From positions 1-64,000 of the forward strand of contig DHER01000087.1 in NCBI GenBank assembly GCA_002399975.1: DNA of 64,000 nt. Reading direction: 5' to 3'. Shown piece by piece: positions 43,618 to 51,832 of the stretch. The notes under the pieces were generated by a model. It had not been told where the DNA came from. It searched no databases and saw nothing but the letters and a program-made list of their open reading frames with translations. Positions within the stretch are counted from its first letter, which is position 1; every line of letters starts with the position of its first letter. Source of the stretch: Firmicutes bacterium UBA4845. Its GTDB lineage: Bacteria; Bacillota; Clostridia; Tissierellales; Sedimentibacteraceae. The position numbers were made by a program, and so were the translations under genes.

Positions 43618-45173
43618 TACCTGTCACCTCCCAACATTAAATCTACGAATGGATTGAAATACTTTTCATATTTTCCAATAACTCCTTCTAACCCCTTCCC
43701 ACCTGTATAGCTTCTTTTTACTCCACCAAATTTTCCTTGTTCTATGGTACTGAATATTCCTTCTTTTTCAATATCTTTCAATAGATTTTCAGCCTTTTCA
43801 AGCACTTCCTGAGCTCTCTTCTGAATTATTCCATCTTTTTTGAATTCCACTTCATCACCGATATTTTTAGCATTGTTGAAAATATATTTTGCATTTTCGA
43901 TAGAAAGCATTCTGTCTTGAAGATGTGGAGTGTGTATAGCTTCCGTAGGCATTCCCAAAAGTTGGATACCCTGATGAGTCCAAATTGAAACTAAATTAAA
44001 CACGGCATCCTGCAAATGACCTCTGAATATATTTCCCGTCATAAATTTTGTAGGAGGCATATATTTTAACATGGCATTAGGAAATATTTCTCTTGCCATC
44101 TGTGCCTGAGCCAATTCCAGCAAAAATCCGTTTTCCAGCATGGGATCCATTTCAAACGCATGTCCAAGTCCCATCTGTTCCTCGGGCAATCCCGCTTTTA
44201 ATGCAAATTGTTCATTTATAAATTGAGATGCAAGTACTGTGTGGGCTTCTTCAACAGCGTCTGATGTTGTTAAGTAGTTGTCTTCGCCTGTGTTGATTAT
44301 TATTCCGGCAAAACCGTTTATAATTCTTGAAAAATATTGGTCTATTAATGTTCTCTGCATGTTGATGTCCCTGAACAGTATTCCATACAAAGCATCATTC
44401 AACATAACGTCAAGCCTTTCAAGCGCACCCATTGCTGCTATTTCAGGCATACAAAGACCTGAACAGTAATTGCAGAGGCGGATGTACCTTCCAACTTCTT
44501 CTCCGACCTCATCGAGAGCTTTTCTCATTATCCTAAAATTTTCCTGAGTTGCAAATGTTCCTCCGAAGCCTTCGGTTGTTGCACCATATGGAACATAGTC
44601 CAGCAGGCTCTGTGCTGTTGTTCTTATAACAGCAATTATGTCCGCACCTTGTTTTGCGGCAGCCTGTGCCTGAACAACATCCTCATAAACATTTCCGGTT
44701 GCTACAATTACATATAAATATGGTTTTTTACCTTCGCCAATAGTATTTAAATATTCATCTCTTTTAGCTCTGTTATTTTTAATTTTTTCAACTGATTTCC
44801 TTGCAGCTGCGTAAACTGTGTTTATAATTTTATTTTCGTCAGCAATAGGAATCTTTGTAATATTTGTTTCTCCAGCACTAACAGATTCTGCGATTTTCTG
44901 GGGAGTTTTGCCTGTACTGATCATGGCATTTCCAATCCAAAATGCAGCCCCTCTTGATAGTCCGCCGCCTTCTTTAATATTATCAATCAACACGTTAGGA
45001 AAGGGTGTGCCAATTTCATCAACACCATCAACTCCAATAAGCCTTGCAACAGTTCTTTCAACTGTCACCGTAGTATGTTTATCAATAAACTCCTGGGTAT
45101 CTTCCGCTATATGCATTGCGGCCGAACGAGCACTATCAATCAATTCAGGGTTTAAATTTAACTTGCTTTTCAT
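43617..45173 (-). CDS. kamD: D-lysine/beta-lysine 5,6-aminomutase alpha subunit
   Basis: The 518-residue large subunit, a TIM barrel that holds the substrate and adenosyl group. It starts KSKLNLNPELIDSARSAAMHIAEDTQEFIDKHTTVTVERT and has the conserved TTAQSLLDYVPYGATTEGFGGTFATQENF and YCSGLCMPEIAAMGALERLDVMLNDALYGILFRDINMQRT stretches. Length is normal. AGGAGG precedes the ATG, and kamE is translationally coupled behind it. Confidence 0.95.
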   Translation of the reverse strand: MKSKLNLNPELIDSARSAAMHIAEDTQEFIDKHTTVTVERTVARLIGVDGVDEIGTPFPNVLIDNIKEGGGLSRGAAFWIGNAMISTGKTPQKIAESVSAGETNITKIPIADENKIINTVYAAARKSVEKIKNNRAKRDEYLNTIGEGKKPYLYVIVATGNVYEDVVQAQAAAKQGADIIAVIRTTAQSLLDYVPYGATTEGFGGTFATQENFRIMRKALDEVGEEVGRYIRLCNYCSGLCMPEIAAMGALERLDVMLNDALYGILFRDINMQRTLIDQYFSRIINGFAGIIINTGEDNYLTTSDAVEEAHTVLASQFINEQFALKAGLPEEQMGLGHAFEMDPMLENGFLLELAQAQMAREIFPNAMLKYMPPTKFMTGNIFRGHLQDAVFNLVSIWTHQGIQLLGMPTEAIHTPHLQDRMLSIENAKYIFNNAKNIGDEVEFKKDGIIQKRAQEVLEKAENLLKDIEKEGIFSTIEQGKFGGVKRSYTGGKGLEGVIGKYEKYFNPFVDLMLGGDR

Positions 45174-45227
45174 AAGCCCTCCTTTACTGAATTACTGCTA
45201 TATATAAAGTCTTACGAGAATATAACG

Positions 45228-46814
45228 TCATAAATAGTTTTCCGCATCTGAAATTATTTCTTCGTTTATTCCCGCCATTTTGGCTATTTTAATTGCATCT
45301 TTTGGTATGTCTTTTTTGTATTTTACTTCTATCAGCCTATAATCCATATATTTCGAAATTTGTTCTATATTATTTATTTTAATTAAATCATTCTCATCAG
45401 GAAGTACAAGCCCTGCAACCTGCAAATTCTGCACATCACTATCATCAGCCACATTATCATAATGAGTTGTCAGCACTGTCATGCAATTTTTCCTTTTAAG
45501 ATATTTCACCACCGCCTTTGTAATTGCATAGCCTTCCTTCGGATTGGTGCCTCCGGCCAGTTCGTCGATTAAAATAAGGCACCTTCCTTCAGAATAATCC
45601 AATGCTTTTTTCAAATTAACTATTTCAGCTCCAAAGGTACTTAACCCTTTTTCGATGGATTGATCATCTCCTGCAGAAATAAAAATATGATCAAATAAGC
45701 ACAGTCTTGCATATTCACAGGGAACAAACATACCATAGGCAGCCAATGCTGAAATTTGGCCTATCATCCTTAAGGACACGGTTTTTCCGCCCATATTGGC
45801 TCCTGTAATACATACGACATTTTTTCTTAAGCTAAGGTCAATAGGAATATACTTTTTATGCTTTTCTCTCATCGTTTTTTCTAATTTAAGGTTTCTGCCT
45901 GCTTTAATGTCTATTTCTAATACGGATACAATTTCCGGCTCTGATAAATGTGTTTTTTGCGCAAAATTGCTTCTTGCAATTAAGTAATCTATTTTTCCAA
46001 TAATTTGAATATTATTATTTATCAAATCAGAATATTTTTTTATTTCTCGGGAAATATTTTGTCGAATTTTAAATTCCTCTTCTTCTTCCTCATTCTTTAA
46101 ACATTCCAATCTTTTTTCAAGCAGATCAATTTCCTTGTTATTCCTGATTTTAAAAATAAAATTCAGGTAATTTTCACCGGAAACTCTTAGATTTTTTTCC
46201 TTTAAAAGATTATCTGTTTTTTCCTTTTTTGATTTATTTATAACAGCTTCACTCTTTATGTTGAATTTAATATCGTATTTTTTTTCAACTTCCTCTTTTA
46301 TTTCTCTTTTTAATAACGCAATATTTTTTTCTGTTTGTTTTTTTTCATTTCTTATATCCTTTAATTTTTCAGAATATTCATCATAAATATAAAATGTATT
46401 AAGTTTTTCATGAGCCGGATCCAACAATTCATGTATCTGAGGTATGAGTGTTATTTTCAAATCACTAATAGATATAGTCTTTAACATTTTTCCCAATTTT
46501 TCTGTTTGAATCTGAAAATTTTTAATTTCAAATAATTCAACTTCATCTAATACTTGATTTCCGTTTACTCTGTTCATAGTTTCAGATATATTTTTCACGT
46601 GTTTAAGCACATCAATGATTTCACGCCTTTTATTACTTTCAATAAATGTCCTAATTTTATTGAATTCTTTTCTCAAGCCTGCCTCTTGACCTCTTTTAAA
46701 AGGCTTAGCTTTCTTTTTTTCTCTGCTGCCATATTCCGTTATAGTTTTAATTTCATTAAAAATATAATCAAAATTAATATTTTTGGCCGTATATTCCGTC
46801 ATAAACTTATCCAT
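45228..46814 (-). CDS. kamC: MutS-like ATPase, probable lysine aminomutase reactivase (KamC)
   Basis: A 528-residue protein with a coiled-coil-rich middle and a C-terminal MutS-type ABC ATPase domain: Walker A TGANMGGKTVSLRMIG and Walker B CLILIDELAGGTNPKEG. The mismatch-recognition domain of MutS is absent. Position between the P-loop partner and kamD, in the order kamA-B-C-D-E, marks it as the ATPase proposed to reactivate the B12 aminomutase. The letter assignment follows operon order. The ATG at 46814 overlaps the previous stop; the ATG at 46802 is an alternative. Confidence 0.85.
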   Translation of the reverse strand: MDKFMTEYTAKNINFDYIFNEIKTITEYGSREKKKAKPFKRGQEAGLRKEFNKIRTFIESNKRREIIDVLKHVKNISETMNRVNGNQVLDEVELFEIKNFQIQTEKLGKMLKTISISDLKITLIPQIHELLDPAHEKLNTFYIYDEYSEKLKDIRNEKKQTEKNIALLKREIKEEVEKKYDIKFNIKSEAVINKSKKEKTDNLLKEKNLRVSGENYLNFIFKIRNNKEIDLLEKRLECLKNEEEEEEFKIRQNISREIKKYSDLINNNIQIIGKIDYLIARSNFAQKTHLSEPEIVSVLEIDIKAGRNLKLEKTMREKHKKYIPIDLSLRKNVVCITGANMGGKTVSLRMIGQISALAAYGMFVPCEYARLCLFDHIFISAGDDQSIEKGLSTFGAEIVNLKKALDYSEGRCLILIDELAGGTNPKEGYAITKAVVKYLKRKNCMTVLTTHYDNVADDSDVQNLQVAGLVLPDENDLIKINNIEQISKYMDYRLIEVKYKKDIPKDAIKIAKMAGINEEIISDAENYL

Positions 46815-47838
46815 CAAAATCACCGCCCGACAACACATCAATAACTTTAATCCCGGGAAGATATTTTTTCGTTTCTGATTTGAATAAATTACTGTCAAAA
46901 AAATACCCCTGGGGAGATACAGGATTAAGAGTCACAGCTATAACATCAACAGCATTTAATGCTTCAACTGTAAGCCCTTTTCTTCTCAACTCATTCCATA
47001 ATTTTATATCTGCAAAAATCTTTGTTCCGTCCTCTATTATTATTTTAATGCCTCTTAAAAATTTATTTTCACCTATATTTTTTAACAAAGAAGTGGTTAC
47101 CGCACCTTTAATAAAAACATAAGCGGTTCTCTCATCTATTAGTTCGTTTATTTTTTTCCCTCCGGTTATACTCGTTTCAATATCAGGCACAACCACCTCT
47201 CCATTATTCTTAATAATGCACGTTTTTGGCTGTTTTTGCAACACTTGTTGAATATTCTTGTCTGCTTGTTTCAACGTATAGCACTCAACTGAATAGGCTG
47301 TTATCTCCAGGACCTTTCTCATATCTCTGCTTAGCACCGCCCCTGTAGCAATTATGCATGCGTCAGTTATCAGAGGCGATGAAACAGCCTTTCTGTCAAT
47401 TGCACCGTCAATAAAAACAACCTGTGCTCCGTAATGTTTAAGGCGCCTTGTAACATACTTCATATCTGAAGAACTGACAGGACCGGCAATTTGAATATTG
47501 CCTCCCTGTCTCGCCCTGACTATTATGACTTCACCCATTGGGGTATATACTCCCGTAGTCTCCAATATTTCCAATTTGGCATCTGAAAACATCAGCGCAT
47601 TTTTTGCAGTAGCTGCATACATACCTTCTGCAATAAAAATTAATGGCTTTTGCGTTAGTGTAACAACGTCTAAATTTTCCCCATCTCTACCTGTTGAAGT
47701 TATACCTATGCTTAAACCTGTACTTTTCGCCTCTTCTATGAGATAATTGAGAGTAACCGTCTTGCCTGCATTCTTTGCAAGGCCTACAATTGATATTGTA
47801 TAATAATTTTTTTTTCGTATAATTTCAATTAATCTCAT
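46807..47838 (-). CDS. kamB: P-loop protein, probable lysine aminomutase reactivase subunit (KamB)
   Basis: A 343-residue protein with an N-terminal P-loop, SIVGLAKNAGKTVTLNYL, and a further domain without clear family. It is found only next to kam or the related ornithine-aminomutase genes, with the MutS-like ATPase, so a joint role in repairing or reloading the cobalamin of KamDE is the current inference. GGGGATTGTT precedes the ATG. Its last 8 bases overlap the next gene. Confidence 0.8.
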   Translation of the reverse strand: MRLIEIIRKKNYYTISIVGLAKNAGKTVTLNYLIEEAKSTGLSIGITSTGRDGENLDVVTLTQKPLIFIAEGMYAATAKNALMFSDAKLEILETTGVYTPMGEVIIVRARQGGNIQIAGPVSSSDMKYVTRRLKHYGAQVVFIDGAIDRKAVSSPLITDACIIATGAVLSRDMRKVLEITAYSVECYTLKQADKNIQQVLQKQPKTCIIKNNGEVVVPDIETSITGGKKINELIDERTAYVFIKGAVTTSLLKNIGENKFLRGIKIIIEDGTKIFADIKLWNELRRKGLTVEALNAVDVIAVTLNPVSPQGYFFDSNLFKSETKKYLPGIKVIDVLSGGDFDG

Positions 47839-47877
47839 AACAATCCCCTTTATATTTACGTTTTATTTTTTATTGCC

Positions 47878-49128
47878 TTATTTATGATTCCTTTCTCTTC
47901 TGGCCAGTTTAGTAGGCTCCAGTGCAAGGTCATTTCCCCGAAGCAGTCCTGCTACTCCTGTTAACGAATCTTCTTTCTTTCCCCGGCACACATCACATGT
48001 ACATTCCAAGTCAGGTAGATGAGGTTCAGTGTATGTTGTAATAACACCTTCATAATTTCTTAAAATTACCTTATCAGCTGATTGAGACAATATATAATTA
48101 GGCATTACAGGAATTTTCCCGCCGCCTCCGGGTGCATCTACAACAAATGTTGGAACAGCAAAACCTGAAGTATGCCCTCTTAAGCTTTCAATTATTTCAA
48201 TTCCCTTTGAGATAGGAGTTCTGAAATGTTCAATACCCAATGAAAGATCACATTGATAAATATAATACGGCCTTACTCTGTTCATAACAAGTTTATGAAC
48301 CAGTTCTCTCATAATATGGGGGCAGTCGTTGACGCCTCTTAACAATACAGATTGATTCCCTAAAGGTATTCCTGCATCAGCAAGTTTTCTTAACGCTTCC
48401 ACAGATTCAGGGGTAAACTCCTTTGGGTGGTTGAAATGAGTATTCAGCCATATGGGGTGATATTTCTTAAGCATGTTAACTAAATCATCGGTAATTCTCT
48501 GAGGGCAAACGACCGGAGTCCTTGTACCCAAGCGGATTATCTCAACATGGGGTATTTCTCTTAACTTCTTAATGATGTATTCCAATTTTTCATCGGAAAC
48601 CAATAAACAGTCTCCTCCTGACAGTAATACGTCCCTTACTACAGGAGTATTTCTAATGTATTCAATGCATTTATCTATATTTGTCATGGACACTTCATTG
48701 TCGCATTGACCGGCAAATCTTCTTCTCGTACAATGCCTGCAATACATCGAACACTGATCTGTAATCAGAAATAAAACTCTGTCAGGATACCTGTGTGTCA
48801 AGCCCGGTACCGGTGAATCCGTATCTTCATGAAGAGGATCAACCATGTCAGCCTTGCTTTCATGTATTTCTGCAATTGTGGGTACAGCTTGCATTCTGAT
48901 TGGGTCTCTTGGGTCATACTTATCCATGTGAGCAGCATAGTATGGAGTTATACCCATTCTGAATTTGTGCAAAACTTTAGAAATATCATTTTCTTCTTGT
49001 TCTGTTATGTTTATAACCTTTTCTAATTTGTCTACCGCACTTATTCTATTTTTAACCTGCCATTTCCAATCATTCCACTCTTCAGGCTTTACATCCTTCC
49101 AGAGCTCAATTTCATTATAATAAGCCAT
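47878..49128 (-). CDS. kamA: Lysine 2,3-aminomutase (radical SAM)
   Basis: Converts L-lysine to L-beta-lysine, the first step of the fermentation. The 416 residues include the radical-SAM cluster CSMYCRHCTRRRF (CX3CX2C), LLSGGDCLL, the PLP-binding lysine motif PGGGGKIPVMPNYIL and the C-terminal zinc-type pair CTCDVC. Length equals that of the characterised Clostridium subterminale enzyme (416). GGAGG precedes the ATG. Confidence 0.97.
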   Translation of the reverse strand: MAYYNEIELWKDVKPEEWNDWKWQVKNRISAVDKLEKVINITEQEENDISKVLHKFRMGITPYYAAHMDKYDPRDPIRMQAVPTIAEIHESKADMVDPLHEDTDSPVPGLTHRYPDRVLFLITDQCSMYCRHCTRRRFAGQCDNEVSMTNIDKCIEYIRNTPVVRDVLLSGGDCLLVSDEKLEYIIKKLREIPHVEIIRLGTRTPVVCPQRITDDLVNMLKKYHPIWLNTHFNHPKEFTPESVEALRKLADAGIPLGNQSVLLRGVNDCPHIMRELVHKLVMNRVRPYYIYQCDLSLGIEHFRTPISKGIEIIESLRGHTSGFAVPTFVVDAPGGGGKIPVMPNYILSQSADKVILRNYEGVITTYTEPHLPDLECTCDVCRGKKEDSLTGVAGLLRGNDLALEPTKLARRERNHK

Positions 49129-49223
49129 TTCATACCTCCATTTTATTAATTTAATAACAACGCATAAAATGTCGACTAAAAATTTCTCTTAATCGTGTCT
49201 CCCAAAAAATGGCCAGCTCACAA

Positions 49224-50264
49224 TCAGGCATAAAGTTCGGTGAACAATTCCCTTAAACCCTTACTTTCTCTCATTATTTGAAGTGCCGTATCTGCATGTC
49301 CTTTAGTGTATCCATTTCCTATCATCATATTGACATCTTTTCCAACACCTTCTGCTCCCAATGCTGCCTTTGTGAAGCTTGTAGCCATGCTGAAGAAATA
49401 AACCGTGCCTTCGTCCTTTGCCGCTAATATTGCCGACATTTCACAACTGGGCCTTGATACGCAGCTTATAACCAAATCGCATAATTTTCCTTCAGTTGCC
49501 TTCATTACTTTTTCATATACTTCAGTTGCATTTGTAGCATCCCCTGATATGCATATATCTGCCAGCCCAAGTTTCTTAACTCTCTCAAGGGTAATTTCCC
49601 TGTGTGCCCAGCAAATTACCTTTCCCGAAGGGCCTGATTTTTTCTTTGCCTCATATAAACAAAGGAGTCCTGATTTTCCTGACCCTCCCAGGACTAATAC
49701 CGTATCTCCCTCTTTAACCAATTTAATTGTCTGTGCGGGAGCTCCTGCAACATCAAGTACTGATAATGCAAGATTTTCAGGTAAATCTGAAGGAAGTTTA
49801 GCATAAATTCCGCTTTCAAATAAAATTGCTTTTCCTCTAATATCAACCTGATCGATTTCTTTCCTTACTGCAAGTATTTCATCAATAACCAATGGTGTCA
49901 GTGATAACGAAACCAATGTAGCAATTTTATCACCTACCTTTAAATCCGTCTTTTCTTTAAGTGCAGGACCTATTTGCTCAACAGTTCCTATGAGCATTCC
50001 TCCTGAACCTGTTACAGGGTTTTGATGCTTTCCTCTTTCAGCAACAATTCCCTTCATTATTTCCTTTATTTTTTCTATATCACCACCTGCTTGATCATTT
50101 ATTTGAGTAAAGCTTGCAGAATCCACATTTAATGTCTGAACATTTATCAATATTTCATTATCATAAATTTCCATTGTATTATCCAATTTAAGTGCCGGCT
50201 GGGGCAGCGCACCTTTTGGTTCAGTAGATCTGTGAGTTCCGTATGGATTCCCTTTTTTAAACAT
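49224..50264 (-). CDS. kdd: 3,5-diaminohexanoate dehydrogenase
   Basis: Oxidises L-erythro-3,5-diaminohexanoate to 5-amino-3-oxohexanoate with NAD. The 346-residue MDR-like enzyme begins KKGNPYGTHRSTEPKGALPQPA, a family hallmark, and has the nucleotide loop LVLGGSGKSGLL and the C-terminal IGNGYTKGHADTALQ. It is the first gene of the lysine operon, 40 nt after a sigma-54-type promoter. The next pathway enzymes, Kce and Kal, are not encoded in the window. Confidence 0.94.
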   Translation of the reverse strand: MFKKGNPYGTHRSTEPKGALPQPALKLDNTMEIYDNEILINVQTLNVDSASFTQINDQAGGDIEKIKEIMKGIVAERGKHQNPVTGSGGMLIGTVEQIGPALKEKTDLKVGDKIATLVSLSLTPLVIDEILAVRKEIDQVDIRGKAILFESGIYAKLPSDLPENLALSVLDVAGAPAQTIKLVKEGDTVLVLGGSGKSGLLCLYEAKKKSGPSGKVICWAHREITLERVKKLGLADICISGDATNATEVYEKVMKATEGKLCDLVISCVSRPSCEMSAILAAKDEGTVYFFSMATSFTKAALGAEGVGKDVNMMIGNGYTKGHADTALQIMRESKGLRELFTELYA

Positions 50265-50314
50265 AACGCCTCCTGAATTATTACAATTAAATTTTTTACT
50301 TCTTTTTATTATGT

Positions 50315-50331
50315 TGCAAATATTATGCCAA
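50315..50331 (-). promoter_or_regulatory. Sigma-54 promoter of the kdd-kam operon
   Basis: Minus-strand TTGGCATAATATTTGCA: invariant GG and GC at -24/-12 with the correct spacing (TGGCA-N6-TTGCA). It lies about 50 bp upstream of the kdd start, and no sigma-A promoter is evident, so the operon needs RpoN and an activator. Confidence 0.85.
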
Positions 50332-50400
50332 TTTATTTAAAAAATAAAAATTACGATTTTTCAACGTTTTTATTGAATAAAAATATAAAAATACTTTTAT

Positions 50401-50416
50401 GTGCCGAAAATTCAGC
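50401..50416. promoter_or_regulatory. Upstream activator site of the kdd operon
   Basis: GTGCCGAAAATTCAGC lies about 100 bp upstream of the kdd start site, a usual place for a sigma-54 activator. It matches, with one difference, the inverse complement of 51806-51821 beside the activator gene. The dyad is TGCCGA-N4-TCAGC. Confidence 0.75.
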
Positions 50417-50424
50417 TTTTTATA

Positions 50425-50453
50425 TTGCTCCACAAATAAATTTTTGATATAAT
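50425..50453 (+). promoter_or_regulatory. Sigma-A promoter of murI
   Basis: TTGCTC (50425-50430), 17-bp spacer, TATAAT (50448-50453), about 70 bp before the murI start and just downstream of the activator site. Confidence 0.7.
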
Positions 50454-50521
50454 ATTATACAACATATTTTAATATTTTTCATATATTTTTGAAACAAGGA
50501 ATAATTATAGGGGGACATATA

Positions 50522-51328
50522 ATGGACAACAGGCCAATTGGAATTTTTGACTCAGGTGTAGGCGGACTTACAGTAATGAGAGAAGTAATAGAACAGCTTC
50601 CATACGAAAATATAGTATATTTGGGAGACACGGCCAGGATACCTTACGGTTCAAAATCCGATCAAACAATACGAAAATACGCAATACAGTGCTCTACCTT
50701 TTTAAAAAGCAAAAATGTAAAAACTATTGTAATTGCCTGCAATACTGCAAGTTCAATAGCCCTTGAACATGTTCGTCAAAGCTTTGACATTCCTGTTATA
50801 GGTGTCATTGACCCGGGAGCAAGAAGTGCAGCAACAGCCACGGAAAACGGAAAAATTGGCGTAATCGGTACAACGGCTACAATAAACAGTAATGCATACC
50901 AGTCCAAAATAATGGAATACCTGCACGATGCAGAAGTAATAGGCATACCGTGCCCTTTATTTGTACCCATCGTTGAAGAAGGCTGGGAATATTCAAATGT
51001 TGCAAGACTCACTGCTGAAAAATACTTGGATGAATTGGTAGAACATGATGTTGACACCCTTGTATTAGGATGCACCCATTACCCAATTCTGAGATATACC
51101 ATAAGAAAAGTAATTGGACACGGGGTTAGGCTTATAAACCCTGCATATGAAACTGCCAGAGATTTAAAAAAGCTTCTTACAAACAAAAACATACTCAACG
51201 AAAATTACGAAAAACCAAAATATGAATACTATGCCAGTGATGCTCCTGAACGTTTAAGAAGAATAGGAGGCAATTTCTTAAAGAAAGAAATCGATAATCT
51301 TTATGAAATTGAAATCGACAATCTTTAG
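50522..51328 (+). CDS. murI: Glutamate racemase
   Basis: Supplies D-glutamate for peptidoglycan. The 268 residues show PIGIFDSGVGGLTVMREV, YLGDTARIPYG, VIACNTASSIALEHVR (catalytic Cys), and the second Cys in VLGCTHYPILR. The ATG at 50522 follows GGGGGACATATA; an ATG-like start 33 bases upstream has no site. It shares a transcript with the DUF1934 gene behind it. Confidence 0.96.
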   Translation: MDNRPIGIFDSGVGGLTVMREVIEQLPYENIVYLGDTARIPYGSKSDQTIRKYAIQCSTFLKSKNVKTIVIACNTASSIALEHVRQSFDIPVIGVIDPGARSAATATENGKIGVIGTTATINSNAYQSKIMEYLHDAEVIGIPCPLFVPIVEEGWEYSNVARLTAEKYLDELVEHDVDTLVLGCTHYPILRYTIRKVIGHGVRLINPAYETARDLKKLLTNKNILNENYEKPKYEYYASDAPERLRRIGGNFLKKEIDNLYEIEIDNL

Positions 51329-51344
51329 AAAGGAAGAACATACA

Positions 51345-51764
51345 TTGGAAAATGTGAAGATAAAAATAACAACAACTCAAACCATTGATGAAGCAGGAAA
51401 CGAGGATGTTATAGAACTTGTTACAGAAGCTTCACTTGAATGTACACAGGAATGTATCATTATAAATTATGACGAAAGCCATATTACTGAAAACAATTCA
51501 ATCAGAACAAGGCTAAAGATTTATAAAGATAAGTTAATTATGACCAAGATAGGAACATTTTCTTCTAAAATGGAGTTTGAAAAAAACAGAAACTATAAAA
51601 ATCTATATTCAACGCCTTACGGTACTTTCGACTTATATTTTAACACAATTGTTTATAACAATGATTTAGACGAATTTGGAAAGGGTTTTGTTTATATTGA
51701 ATATAATATTATCTTAGGCAATTCTGTTAAAAAATACAATAAATTGAGAATTGATATATTTTAA
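51345..51764 (+). CDS. DUF1934 calycin-like protein, TTG start
   Basis: A 139-residue beta-barrel protein of the DUF1934 family (B. subtilis YwiB type): VKIKITTTQTIDEAGNEDVIELVTEA, then the conserved TRLKIYKDKLIMTKIG and YSTPYGTFDLYFNT, NVEYxI-like IEYNIILGN. Function is unknown. AAAGGAAG at 51328-51335 is 9 bases before a TTG at 51345, so this TTG is the likely start; a GTG at 51354 is an alternative. It follows murI by 16 bp. Confidence 0.8.
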   Translation: MENVKIKITTTQTIDEAGNEDVIELVTEASLECTQECIIINYDESHITENNSIRTRLKIYKDKLIMTKIGTFSSKMEFEKNRNYKNLYSTPYGTFDLYFNTIVYNNDLDEFGKGFVYIEYNIILGNSVKKYNKLRIDIF

Positions 51765-51769
51765 ATAAA

Positions 51770-51789
51770 CAGGCGAGTAATTCCGCCTG
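51770..51789 (+). terminator. Hairpin after the DUF1934 gene
   Basis: Six-bp stem CAGGCG / CGCCTG with an 8-base loop, then ATTTTAAG. A weak terminator; some readthrough into the activator gene is likely, since no good promoter is seen between. Confidence 0.6.
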
Positions 51790-51805
51790 ATTTTAAGCAT
51801 AAAAT

Positions 51806-51821
51806 GCTGACTTTTCGGCAC
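51806..51821. promoter_or_regulatory. Second copy of the kdd activator site, beside the activator gene's ribosome site
   Basis: GCTGACTTTTCGGCAC is the reverse complement of the 50401-50416 site with one mismatch, and similarity extends through the flanking TTTTAT. As TGCTGA-N4-TCGGCA it is a nearly perfect dyad. It abuts the GAGGAGG ribosome site of the regulator gene, so binding should lower its expression. Confidence 0.75.
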
Positions 51822-51832
51822 GAGGAGGTACT

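Noticed and set aside
45228..46814. Annotation as DNA mismatch repair protein MutS
   Set aside because: Only the ATPase part is MutS-like. The mismatch-binding domain is missing and the gene sits in the lysine aminomutase operon.
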